DNA of 64,000 bases from Oxyruncus cristatus (taxonomy: Eukaryota; Chordata; Aves; Passeriformes; Cotingidae): positions 63,294-127,293 of the forward strand of contig VXAY01004358.1 in assembly GCA_013399855.1 (NCBI GenBank), given 5' to 3'. Under the pieces are notes generated by a model. The model did no database searches. It was not told the DNA's origin and saw only the letters and a program-made list of their open reading frames with translations. This document shows, one piece after another, positions 26,110 through 38,700 of the stretch. The translations under genes and the position numbers were made by a program. Position 1 is the first letter of the stretch; every line of letters begins with the position of its first letter.

Positions 26110-26336
26110 GGGTTTATTTGTTGGCTGTGTTTGTTTTGTGTTTTGCTTTGTATGTTTGTTTTCATTTGTTTTGTTTTGGTTTGGATTTTGGTTTTTTGCT
26201 TGGATTTTGTGGGGTTTTTTTGTTTGTTCTGTTTTTATGTGTGGTTTTGTTTGTGTTTTTGATGGTTTTTTTGTTTGTTTGGGCAGTTTTGTAGGGGTTT
26301 TGTTTGTTTTGGGTTTTTTTTGTTTTGTTTTGTTAT
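26110..26336. repeat. T/G-only tract, 227 bp
   Basis: The plus strand is dominated by GTTTG, GTTTT and GGTTTT units. The complement carries an artificial Lys/Thr/Asn/Gln/Pro-rich frame (within 25882-26343). No 127-bp duplication like the one at 7182-7435 is evident. Sparse A and C interruptions suggest an older tract. Confidence 0.9.
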
Positions 26337-27497
26337 TATCCATGCAGACTGCTCTAAATGTTTGCTGTTAATGGTATATCATCATCTGACAATAAGGAAG
26401 GTGGGGTGGAATTTTGAGAAAAGCCTACATTTCAAATTTTTTTTTAGGTCATGATTGTTCTAAACATGATTCTCTTGCAAAAAAACATGTAGAAACATCT
26501 TCCATGTGCTCCATTTATGCATGAAAATCAGCCTGGATGCTGCTTTCAGTCTGAATTAATTGCTTTTATTGTGCAATATGCATACTCAGAACTCTAAGTC
26601 TGGGAATCTGGGCATTTGAGCCAAGTTTAAACATCTTTCTATGTGGGTACAGTTCAAATAAGAAAATTTTGAAACTTTGGTCCCCATACTGGAGCACTTG
26701 TATAAACACGGAGTGATGAAGGTTCTGTAAAAAGGGAACTTCTAGAGCAAAAAGAAGAAAATCTTCTGCAACATGTTTCATAATTTTCTAGGTGGTCACA
26801 TTTTAGCTGGAGTCCCTCTTTGATTTTCTTGTGTTAGAAATAATGTGTTTTAGCAGAGGAGATGAAACAAACAATTAAAAACCAGTTTTCTTTTACAATT
26901 ATGTCCATCAATGTGCACAACAGTAGAAAATAATAATATTTGAAAACGTACAGTAAGTTAAATGAAGAGTATTCTCCCTTGGATGTCATTCATACTGTGT
27001 TTTTCACTTAATAAAAAAAAAAGGCTCCTTGGATGATTTATACAGTCTAAGCACCTGGTGTTAAGGTGTTGATGGTCATTAGCAGGATGTAGAGCTGGCC
27101 AATTAGATTCAGTTCTGCAGCAAATTAAACTACAAGGTTTTAGAGCCTATGCTTAGCAGAGTCTGCTTTTGACAGGATTTTGGTTAGTCGTGTTTCCTAA
27201 CAAGTAGGAAAGCAGAAGAAAAAAAGGGGTGTGGAATGCCTCAGTCTTTCTGAAAGAAAATTGTCCCCTAACCCCAAAGAAATAGTCTGAAATGGTGTGA
27301 TGGCAGATGAATACATGCCAACACAGTAACCCTCTGAGGCTGATAAGACTGAGCTGTTACCAATAGGATTTGAGTCAGGAGATTGATTTGGGCAATTTCT
27401 ACGTCAGAGGATTACCACAAGAGTGGTTGTTTTTCTTTTCTGATAGAGGTCTGGTGTCTGGAATGTCTGAGCAGGGCTTTGGGGTCCTGCTGATTCC
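26337..27497. other. Unique AT-rich DNA, no gene seen
   Basis: No open frame beyond 75 codons and no repeat family recognised before the CR1 remnant. Confidence 0.5.
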
Positions 27498-27725
27498 ACA
27501 GGGTCACCGAATAGTTAAGACTGGAAGGTACCTCTGGAGATCATCTAGTCCAATGCCTTCACTTCAGTGGAACTAGGTAGAGCTGGTTGTCTACTACTAT
27601 GTCCATTGCATTTTTACAATCTTCGAAGAGAAGAGATTCCACAAGCCCAACACATGCTTCTAATTTCTTGTGTTTGAGTGTGTGACCATTGCCTCTCCTA
27701 CTGTCACTGGACACCAATGAGATGC
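27498..27725 (-). mobile_element. CR1 LINE, decayed 3' end with internal deletions
   Basis: The plus strand reads as the complement of a CR1 3' end: GGGTCACCGAATAGTTAAG, then 'ctctggagatcatctagtcc', then 'gtgaccattgcctctcctactgtcactgg', which is the 'tgcccgttgcctcttgtcctgtcactgg' block of the consensus. Intervening parts are shortened, so the copy has internal deletions. This 3' end type ('cctctggagatcatctagtcc') differs from the copies at 1514 and 40498, so it is a different CR1 subfamily. It is strongly diverged. Confidence 0.85.
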
Positions 27726-30700
27726 AAGAATGGATGTTCTACAACGATACAGTATTTAACTTTGCATTTAACTGCCAAGGACACTTTTTTTTTTTAATGA
27801 AACTATATAAAATTCTCCTATGTTTCTGTTAATTTTAAAGAAGTGCCAAGTAAGCCTCTTTAGTAGCCCTTATCTCTTAGAACTACTCACAGAAAATTAT
27901 TGCCCGAGTGCCCCCACGCTGCTGTGTGTTTGGACTCTAATGTACCCAGTATCTGTATGAGGGAGAGGGGATTAATTGATCTTATAAAGCCATCAGGTGC
28001 AAAAAAAGGACCGCAAAGCATTGCCCCACAAAAAGGAGAAGTTTCAGGGAAAGACCTGGAAATAGTAGATATGAATTACACCACTTCTGAATGGCCACTT
28101 TTGGGTAGAACAGTTTGTGCCTTGGTCTTTTCTCACAGCTGTGCTCAAAGGCAGACTGGCTTTTAGTAATGATACCTCCAGATTGATGGATAGTGGGGAA
28201 ATTTATTATAATGCTTTAGGAATTTGTCAGAAGCAGGCAAAATGGAAAAATTAAGCAATGGTTAAAAGTTACAGGAAGTATTTTTCAGTTTACTGCCAGT
28301 GCTAGTATCATTTTGGTCAGTTAGGATAATCTGACATAGATCACAATAATCTCTCTTTAAATTTTGTGAGAGATTTTTTCATCCTGCAGCCTATTTACTG
28401 TAAGAAATACATAAATTTGTAATTCATAAATATGTCATAGTATCTAACCTCTAATATTAGTAAAGTTTTGATAATATGAAACCTTCATAATAGCATGATT
28501 TATGCCTGCTCAAATATAATCTCTTTACCATGTGAAAAAAAAGCCTGAACCCATGGTGGTTACCAGTACAAACCTGTGACCTCTTAGACTATTTTCTTAG
28601 TGCCCAAGGCACTATGGCATGCAAAATTATTTTTTTACCAGAGGAAAAATACCCATTTTTCTGCTTCCTTGCTGCTTTCTCGAAGCTATTGAACACATGA
28701 TGTAGTTCTCCAGGAACCTTGAGGAAGGTCTTTCAATAGTGAATCATCTTTGAGAGCATCTCTAGAGGACATTGGAATAAATCCAGTTAACAGGTGAAAG
28801 AGGCTGTGAAGCTTCTGCCTCTGGATAGGGATCCCAAATGTCTTCTGGGCATTTCTGCTGGTTCATCTGATCAGTGATACCCAGCAAATGTGTTTGTATG
28901 AAACACAAACATGCAAACCAACAGCAGAAATCTCAGCATTTCTTTTCTATTTATTTTGGGGGCTCTCTGACTACTGTCACATTACCTATTGAGAGATTTT
29001 TCAAATTTTTTTTTGAAAGTCTTTTTTAAAATCCCTAGCTCATCTTGCACTCTTCCACACACATGTTCCAGATTTTCTTCAACCAGAGTTTGCCTAAACA
29101 TAAGCTGTTTCACATGTTATAGCTCCTATCTTACTTACCTACACTGTGCATCTCATTTGCAAAGCAAAGCATTTTTGCAGACTGGTTTCGGAACAATTTA
29201 TTTCTCTTTGTAGGCCTGCCTTTACGTATGTGCATGAGGGAGAAAAAGTGGATGACACAGCCAGGAACAGTGAACCGGGAGATCATAAATCCAGATAAAT
29301 CCAGATACACGCCAAGTGTATGAAAAAAAGGAATTTTGAGCCAATTGGGACAGGCCTATGCCTACAGTTTTAGCAATACTTCCAAAGTTGGATTGGATAC
29401 TAGCAAATGTTGAATAAAAGGGTAAAGATAACAGAGCAGTATGATCTTTTGGAAAACCATAAGGCCAGCCCTATCATTTTAGGCATAATTTAAGAGTGAA
29501 ACTTGTCAGTTTCTAAAGCTGTAAAAATGCTTAGCTGCCCAGCGATTTCTGTTGACCAAGTTATTATCCATTTGGCAGAAGACTCCACCTTGCTTTTCAG
29601 AGTAATGACCTGGAAGATTTTGTGATCCAAGATGATGTGAGACATAAATAAATCATTGCCAAATTACAGATTGGGCATACAGTTATGAGAACATTTTTAC
29701 ATCTTCTGAAAAGTCCTAAAGTGCTTGGATCTTCATGCTGCTTCCTGCAGACAAACTCATAAAGCTTGGCAAAAAAGCCTGCAAAGACTGAAATTCCAGA
29801 CAGAGTGTTTTGGAGACCAAGTCCTCTTCACTAACTAGTGCTTTGGGAGTTTGACTCAGGAAATTATATTCCCTTTCTTCATTTTGCCTTTCCCTCAAGG
29901 TTGTAATGAAAAAAATTCATCTGGTCGTTGACACTGTGGACTGTTTCGCATCGGATTTTAAATTTCCACCAAACACTCTAACTTTCCTTGTTCTTAGAAT
30001 ATTTCCAGGTAGTGTTTTATAATCCAAGATTATAAATCATTGTGGGGACTACCTCAGCAAATCAAATCTCCTCTTTAGTCTCTTAGGCCTTGATTTGTAA
30101 GATCTACATCTAGTCATTTTGCTGCAAGGTTAGTAAAAGGAAGTAATTCTGACCATTTTAAATACACTTTAGAAAATAAGTACCCAGTCTTCATTTTTGA
30201 AGAAGTTTCTTTCTTATCTATTAAAGTAAATAATATATCCATTCACTTAATGTCATGAAATGGTCATTTTAGTGTTTTTACACAGTATTGGGGCACAAAG
30301 ATAACTAGTTCTAGAAAGACAACAGATTCCATTATGCTTCATCACGCTCCATCACAAACTTCCAGCAGCACTGTACAACTTTTGACTATTTTTTATGTAT
30401 TAGGACGAAAAAATCCAAGCCATTTCAGAGATAGAAATAAGAACATGGAAATAAGAACAAACTCTTTCAGTGTCAAAAGACAGATGGGTCCCTTCAGCCT
30501 CCTGCTTTACTTAGAAGAGTTCATGCCATGTAACACTTATTTCCCTTAAGTAGAAAAAAAAAAAAAAAATCCCAAATTGGATTTTAGCTTTTTCTTCCAA
30601 AATTAAATCTGGAAGTACTTTATATTCTAACAGGTATAAAGCTCTCCATCACAGCACTGACTCAACTGTGCTGTGCGATCCTCAAAGAGCCTGCTCTGAA

Positions 30701-33700
30701 CATCATGGGTAGAGAGTTCAGCAGGAAGCTCTGGGAATGCAATCTGGTGGAGGTCCAATTTCCATCCCATGTTAGAGTCAAGGGATTGCAGAACCTCTTT
30801 CACTAAAAGTTACAGGTCTCCAAAACTGTGTTCTGGAACTCAGCACCAATGATACACCACTGGCTAATGTATTCTGGACCTGTGTCCAAGCTAGAATTGC
30901 CAATTCATTAGTTATAAAATATTGGACACACTTTCAGTTGTAAAAGGAGACTCTGAAGAATATCCTTGAGGAATATGGAAGCAGCATGTGGAGGTTTTGT
31001 TCTGCCTATGCCAAAGTGCTTCAGTCCCGTCCTCTGATCCTTGCAACAGCTTGAAAGCTGAAAGTCTACTCAGGTCTGATGAGCAGACAAGAATACTTTT
31101 GTGATGGAAATGACACCTTAAAAAGAAATGTTGTAATAATATCCAGTTCTGCTATGAAGCTCTTTTGCTAAAGGCTGATCTGGTAATTAGTCTTGTTACT
31201 CTCACATGGGTGTTCTGGTGATAGCCATATTTTTTTCACTTTGCCTGGCAGGCTTTTAGGTATTCCTCAGTAGAACAGTGAAGAAATGAGATCCTTAATT
31301 TTGGTTGTGAAGGCACACTCAGTCCAATGGCCAAAAAAATATCAGTTGGGGTAACCATTGGTAGTTTTTCCAGAAAAACAGGATTGAAGTGAATGTTGCA
31401 CTTGCAGTAAAAAATGTTTACTTCATACCTTATTGTAAGCTACCACAGTGGTTTAACCCTAGTGTAAATATTTACCTGACATAAATTTGGAGAGTGTCTG
31501 TGAAGAGAACTGACTTAAGGAACTATCCAATGATATTTAAAATAAAATTTTCCAGTTATCTGATATCTAAAGAGGTCCTAAGGCAGGAAAACATTACTGA
31601 GTACTGCCTGATTTATTAATTCTCTAAGGTAATGGTTTAGTAGATCCCTGCAGCAATTTAGGAATTAGAAGATTAGCTCATCTCTTGCTGATGTATAGCA
31701 TTTTTTCTGAAGTCATACTTATCAATTTTGTTAAAGTAACTCTCTCTAAATGTTTATGTTTCCTCTTTAGCTGGAAGTAGTAGTTTGTGTTTAAAAAGTG
31801 TGATATTCTATACTGCAAGGTTGATTTACAGTGAAAAAAAGTGACTGACTCACTACAGTTGAAATTGCTAAAGCTTTCCGTGTTTCTATAGAGAAAAAAT
31901 GCATTTGTCGCTGCATGTTTCTACCAAAGAGCTGCCTTTTGGTCCTTTGTTTTAGATACCAAGTATAACTCAGGAACAAAGAATAGGATGCAAAGCAATT
32001 CCCAGATACTGTAGCCTATAATTCTATCTAAGAATTTTAAAGAATGTCTCTAAATTGATATGGTAACCTTAAACTCTTCCTAATCATCTAAGTACTTTAA
32101 AGTCAGATATCAGAAATGCAGCAAATTATAGGTAATTTTTTATCATCTTGCAGTCATACATCAAAAAACAAAATTATCGAAAGTCAGATCCAGAAGGTGC
32201 TCTTAATCTTATAAAAATAAAAATTTTGTGTACATATGTGATCATGCAGTCATTTTTTGTAACAGTAACCTTTAATTATTGACTCACATTAAAGATTTGG
32301 TCACCTCCTGCTTAATTATGGGATTAGTCACAGCAACTGAAAGTGATTAAATCTGTATAGGCAATTACTCTATTTAGGAAGAAACTGGAGAAGTATTAAT
32401 TACTGAGGTGAAAAATGAAATAAATGTATTTACTAACAGGCCCTGCCATGATGCACAGAAATATTATCACAAGGCTGGGAATAATAATTTATTAATTATT
32501 TTATGTTTATTATTAGTATTAGTATTTTAACGTAGAAAGGCAATGGACATATATTTGTTGTCACTGTTGTTTTTTCACATTTTTTGGGGGGGTGCCTTAG
32601 CTAGAACAGTTACAGGGTAAAACAGATCATGACACATTTGTGATACAAACAGGGTGCCTGTTGTAATCCACCCAACTGTTACTTCTCAAGTTCACCAAGT
32701 TTGGGATTTGCTGGCAGGGATACTTTTGTACATCTCCAAGCAATCTGCACACAGTAGCAAAAACATTCGCTTGGTATGATCCTTTCTTTTTCCTCTTCTG
32801 AACCATTCTAGGAAGAACACAGTAGCTGAACAGAAGTCAGAATTAGCTTAAAGTCACCATTTTTTCTACTGCCATTGTCTTTGATGCCAGGGTGTGCTGA
32901 TGCCCTGAGAGGTGCTATGCCTTTCCTACAGCACATTGTGTCACTGCAGCATGTGCATAAAATGAATTGAATCAGACACAATTTCTTAGACATATTCAGT
33001 CTGAGCTGTTACATTTCTCTCAAAGGACAGGAATATAGTTTCTTGGAGTTGCAAGAAAATTGTGATTTCCCCCGGTCCCTGTAATTTTTTTTTTACAAAT
33101 TTGGGGGTAAAAACCAACCTTCCCAAAGTCTTTAAAGTTTTTTATTTTGTTTTGAAGTAAATTTAAAAGGAGAAAGCACGGGTGGATTAGATGGAAATTT
33201 TTCTACAATAGCAATCCTCTTGTATCCTACTCTGGACATTAGGGAGGACTCACACTGACAAATATTGAGACAGTTGGACTTGTATTAGAAGAAATAATGG
33301 CTATAGACAATCCAAAAATGGGGACAATCACAGCTGAAATCAGATCATCTACTGTGGTGAAATGGGTCAACTCATCTAGCTACACCAATTTATTTATGGA
33401 GAAATTCCAGTCTTACACTCTGGAAGAGTGTTGCAAGACTCATCATACTAAGAAAAATGATTTTTTTTAAACTCCACCACCAAGATAAAGGCATGAGACT
33501 GTTAATGAGTAGCAGGTAGATCAAAGGTCGATGTATGAAATGTACCTCAGAATTTTTTTTCTTTGCAGTTGTAGAGGAAGAACTCATTCAGTACATGCTC
33601 CAACTTTGAAACCTAGTTTATTTTAATGACTTACTCTTTTACATTCTTGTGGTTTTTACTGATTAGGTTTAGGGGTCTTGGGGTGTTTTTTTGTTTTATT

Positions 33701-34724
33701 ATTTGAAATTTGTTTTTGTCCCAGAGATCTGTCTCTTCCATGGAGAGAAGCTTTTGTCCCTGAGTTTCAGCATGTCTGAAATAGATTTTCAGCACAATCA
33801 AAGTAACTTTTATCACCTCTGCTTCATGTAGTTCAACATCAAACTGTGCAAAGAGAATAAATGTTGTTGCATCTTACACAGGTTAATGAAACATTCCTAT
33901 GACTGGAATGAAATAATTCATCTTGATGGCATATTTAAGTAATTTTTATCAAAGGAATTTGAGAATGTCAGTATTTTCCAGTATTTTGGGGGGATTTTGT
34001 CACACAACCATTTAACCATAGGAAAAAAAAATCATCAGGAATTTTACTTTATTAGTCAAAATTGTACAGGCTGTGTCTCAGGCTGTGACAATATATTTGT
34101 GTCATTCTGAAAAAATTAACTTGAGTCTATTTTTCACAAAAACTTGTCATTGAATACTCCATTAATTTAAATCCCTTCCCAATTATTTGTTAATATCACG
34201 TGCCTAGTTCTTGTGAAATAGCAAGAAGCACTTTTAGTTGAAACCAGAAGGGAGTGAATATGTCTAAGAGCTCTGGAAAAGCCAAGGAAGGGCTCTTTAA
34301 GCAGCTTTCAAAGATAACTCATTAGTCGTTCCTGAGCTGTCATTCACAGATGAGTAAAACAATTCGAAACACATGCATAGAATGCTATATCTTTACTGTG
34401 TGTGCAAATTTGCGAAAGAGACCATACCAATTTCTCCAATGTTGTATCTAGAAATTTGCTGTTGATTACTACAAATATAAAGTCAGACCCAAGGTCATAA
34501 AAAGAAGAAAGAAACTTTTTGGAACTCCAAACCCATCTGCTTCTTTTCGCTTTGCCAGCTCAGTGGTGGTTTCTCACTTTTGCTGCAGTGTACTCAATGC
34601 CTTTTTTGTACTGGTCTCTGCAGTCAATGCCATGTCCTCAGCCTCTGAACATACCAGCAGAGTTTGAGAAGGGCAGGCAACGGTAGTGCAACAAAGGTTT
34701 AGGAGCTGTTTACACCAGCTGCAC
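27726..34724. other. Unique AT-rich DNA, no gene seen
   Basis: About 7 kb with no recognisable gene or transposon. The longest frames are 88 codons (27900-28166, plus) and 74 codons (28989-29213, plus), without motifs. A-run at about 30553-30569 and AT-rich low-complexity DNA at about 32480-32530. The stretch 32270-32420, rich in TAATTA-like words, could be conserved non-coding DNA. Confidence 0.5.
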
Positions 34725-35706
34725 ACACTGAAATCCATGGGGCCAGCTGGGATTCAGCATGGTAGTGGAACAAAATCCTCAGTGACAGGGTTAATGTTAC
34801 TTGTATCTTTAGAATGAGAGGAGATGAAGAGAGCCTCACCTTGGCAATGAGACCGGAAGCATGTCCTCTTAAAATCAATTTCCAAAAATGTGATACACAA
34901 GAGAAGTAATCAGGGAGAGTCAGCATATATTTACCAAAGGCAAAATGTGCTAATTCAGTCTGATTGCCTTCTGCAATTAAGTAGCCACATGAACAAGGTG
35001 GAGAGCACTGAATGCTCTCTACCTGGACATTGCCTCCTATAGCATCCATTTGTAAAAAGAGAATGGATGAGAAGACTTAAGGGGGTTAAAAATTGGCTAG
35101 ACTGTCAGGTATTAATTGTAACAATAAATGGACTGATAGCCAACTGGCAGACAGAGAAAAAGAGTGTACTCAAGAGCTCTACTCAAGAATGATTAATTGC
35201 AATTGATAGAGTGACAGAGTGCACCCTCAGCAGGTTTGCAGATCACACAGAATTGCAGGGAGTGGTATACCCAAAGGCAGAACTCCCTTCCTCAATTACT
35301 GGAAAGATGACTGCATGGGATGCTGAGCTACGCTTGTTTAGTCTGGGGAAGAGGATGCAAGGGTGTAGTCTAACAGCCCCAGAAAACTATTCTATCCTTG
35401 TGAAATGCTGTTTCAAAGACGGCATGGACAAACTCAACTACATAGTGCAAGACTAACTTGTTGAAAGAACCATAAATTGCAGATGTTCATACTGGACATC
35501 AGGAAAAATCTCTTCACCGAGAGGTAGTGCAGTATAGACAGTGTGACCCAGAGAGCCTGAGGAATTTCTGTCCTTTGAAATTTTCAAGATGTAACTAGGG
35601 AAATCCACAGCTAACCTGATCTACTTCTTGTGATAGTAGCACCTTGAGAAAGAGATTGGAGTACACATTTTCAAAATTACCTTCCAACTACAACAACATC
35701 CCATCT
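34725..35706 (+). mobile_element. CR1 LINE, old copy with reverse-transcriptase remnants
   Basis: A decayed sense-strand CR1. In order I recognise 'aaatccatggggccagctggg' (upstream RT region), 'gtaatcagggagagtcagcat' with 'tttaccaaaggc' and 'ctgattgccttctgc', then 'ctctacctggac', 'aattggctagactgtcagg' and 'gtgcaccctcagcaggtttgcagat'. After a large internal deletion the 3' part resumes with 'gctgagctacgcttgtttagtctgg', 'ggacatcaggaaaaatctcttcac' and a worn 3' end near 35706. The catalytic FADD box survives as FADH (about 35232-35243), so the second catalytic Asp is lost. Frameshifts and stops occur throughout. It is non-functional. A 116-codon minus-strand frame over 34699-35049 is only its shadow. 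Confidence 0.85.
35205..35456 (+). pseudogene. CR1 ORF2 reverse-transcriptase remnant
   Basis: This frame retains the CR1 palm-domain segment ECTLS-RFADHTEL, matching the usual CTLSKFADDTKL around the RT catalytic box. It then jumps by deletion to AWDAELRLFSLGKRM, which belongs to the C-terminal ORF2 region (normally ELGLFSLEKRR). The intervening several hundred bases are missing. The FADD to FADH change removes a metal-binding Asp. It is a fragment of a dead LINE and not a host gene. Confidence 0.75.
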
Positions 35707-38700
35707 ATGCCACAATGCAGAAAGGACAATTCTAAAACTGTGTTTATTCCGGGTGAATCATCTATAGCTGTCTCCTGCTACGTATTTTGTAGTGTATTAT
35801 GCTCCTCCTTCTCACTTGTTATTATAGAGCTCTCCATGATTCCTTGCCTTTTTTGCTACCTCAGTGTAAAGCTGAAAACATTTTCTCCTTTAACAAATTA
35901 GATATTAATTAAAGTATGTGGGGACTGGAGCAAATAATTGCTATTATGAAGTGTGATATGATACATTTCTTAAAGAAAAAAAACACTGCAGTTTTTCTCC
36001 AAGGCACTGAGAGAAGAGTGTGGTAATACAACAAATCTACTGAGATTATGCTATTTGTTCTGCTTTATTTATCCTACAGCTGCAATAACCTCATGTAAGA
36101 ATCACTTTGATATTAAAAAAAAAGCTTGGTGTATGTTATTTTCTATCACGACAAAGAGAGATTGCACAATAGGCTTGAGTAGGTCAATGCCACTAATAAG
36201 AGTCATGCCACTTCTGCAAAAGTTTCAGGAAGAAAATATATTCTTAAGAATTAAAGATTGATTAATTTAAGGTTAATCTGAAATTAAAGGCTGAAAGTAC
36301 TGTTTACAGCTACATGTGGAATTGATTTTCAAATGTGGATTTTCAAGGGTACAAAATATTTTTCTTAAATTCACTTAGTAGTTCTAGTCTTGCATGAAGT
36401 TTGCATCATTATTTGCTGTCATGTGATTCAGGGTTCACGATCACCTGTGTTACTGTCATAATTCCATGGCTGAGTTATGAAACATCAACACTCTAAATCA
36501 CACTGAGACATTTTTCTGTGATAACACATCATGAGTCATTGCTATTAGAGCAGGAATTTTTCTTCTATTAATTTTTATTTTGTTTACAGCATCTCTGTTT
36601 TTATCCTTCTCTTACAATTTTTAATTGTAATTATAATTTTTTATTATTTCAGTTCTCTTTCAGTGACCATACAGGTAGAACAAATAGACATGGTGAACTC
36701 AAAGACTTGAACAGGGGTTACATTTGAAGAGTTAGTGTATGCAGAAAAATGTACCTGTGAGCAGCTAATGGCTACTTACAGATTTAGACCAAGTAATCAC
36801 AATTTGAGCACATTTGTAGTTAATCAATTTACATCAATAAATGTTAATCCAGAACCTCTAGTTAAGAATTTTGCTATGCTAAAGAGATGAGTGCATATCT
36901 CTGTTCTGTGGATGTACATGTGTCTGGGAATTATGACATACCAGTGAAACAAAAGTCACTTTTTGAATCTAATAATTTCCCACTTTGTGGCAGTCAGAGA
37001 AAGTTAACAGAAATCACCTTTTCTAGCATTTAACATGCATTTATAGGCTGCTGCATTTATCTGTGCTCAGTCATTTTCCTTACTTAATTCATACTAAAAG
37101 AGGATAGCTGTCTATCTTCTTGAGAGGCAGACAGCAATGACTGGAATATTGTGTGACACATGAGCAGCTTCTTATAACATTTATCTTTGGATGTTAATGA
37201 GGAAAGGGCATACAGCAGAATTTAGGCTTTGTTTAATCTAGTAAATAACATAGGGAATGCATCCACAGACTTCAGATGAGCGTTTTGTCTGGATGGAAAT
37301 TGTTAATAGCACCTGGGATACTTGGATGCTCTAAATATGCCATACTCAATAGAAATGGAGAATTATCTTAGGACAGATATCTCTATTCAAGGAAACAAGA
37401 AGAAATGTAACATTTCTGCCTACAAGCCAGTCTGTTTAACAAACTGCAATAGGCTAGTCTAATTAACCCTTCCTCTCAAGCAGTGGATGAGAATCGATTT
37501 ATTTGATTTTAGCTATTACAAGTCTGTGATGACTTAGTAAAGAGGAAGCTTTTACATAATGTAGGTAATGACATTTATATATCCACCCTTTCTCTAAGAG
37601 GTAAGATTGCAGCAATCCCCTTGCAAACGTGCATGATTTATGAGTCAACTTTGTATTAGTGTTATAAATATTTTCCCTAGATTTTATTTTTATATTTATA
37701 TTGACTAACTATTTTAATGCAAAGGATTCTTAACATGAGCTAGGATATCATATTAATATTCTGAAAGTTTATTCTCCCACCACCATGCAGAATTCTCTGA
37801 TATTTACCAAAAGTCTTGTCAAAGCCATCTTGGATACAATTACTATAACCTTCAAAGAAGAAGAAAGAATTATGCTGTATTTGACATATCTGTGCTATTT
37901 TTCTTATTTGCAGTAGTCCCATGCAAAACTTAAAATCGTTTAAGACTATTGTGTTGTCTAGTTAAATGAAAACATTCACAGTATTTCATTTAAAATCCTA
38001 CTGTGCTACAAGATACATTAAATATTACTTCTGGGGTTGAGTAAAACAGAATCCTATTTATCCATGTATTTGCTGTAGGGGGGGGGTGTTCCGTGTGTGT
38101 GTAAAAAGCAGTTTTGACAGCAAAGAAATCTTCAAAAATATGTGTACATGTATTACACACGATAACATATACATATACATATATTTAGCACCTGTCACAC
38201 TGGCACAACTTGTATTGAGATAATAAGGGCCTTTTCAGAAGCTCTTTTACCATGGAAAAAATGGCATGGTGTGGTTACCATTTATATTTTTTCCCATTCT
38301 CTTCCTAATGTGTCCCGAATTAGTGAAATTAATTCTTCTAATATACCTGTGTTCAGTCCAGAGAATGCCTTCTTCATTAATTTTGTTTCTTTTGGCTCAT
38401 TATTTTTACATTGTGGCTACAAAGATGACACTATAGCAACTGCTGTGTTTCCAGCCTGTTAATAAGGGACAATCATTAATGGTTCTTTTCATTAACACAG
38501 TGGATGGAAATCAGTGGACATTTAATAGGGGTTACAAATTTCCCATTAGTAAAGTCATCTCTCCTTTTAGCTGGCAAGCAGGAGGGATGATGGTCAAAGA
38601 GGCAAGTAGGGGTGTTGGCTGGTATTCAGTGTTTAAGTGAGGAGGGGCATCAGAAGGGGAGGTGTACTGACCTATCAACATTGCCTTTCATGAGACACTT

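Noticed and set aside
25882..26371. Minus-strand 153-codon Lys/Thr/Pro-rich frame and plus-strand Phe/Gly/Leu-rich frame
   Set aside because: Generated mainly by the T/G tract at 26110-26336. No family resemblance outside it.
34699..35049. 116-codon minus-strand frame
   Set aside because: Antisense to the old plus-strand CR1. No independent support.
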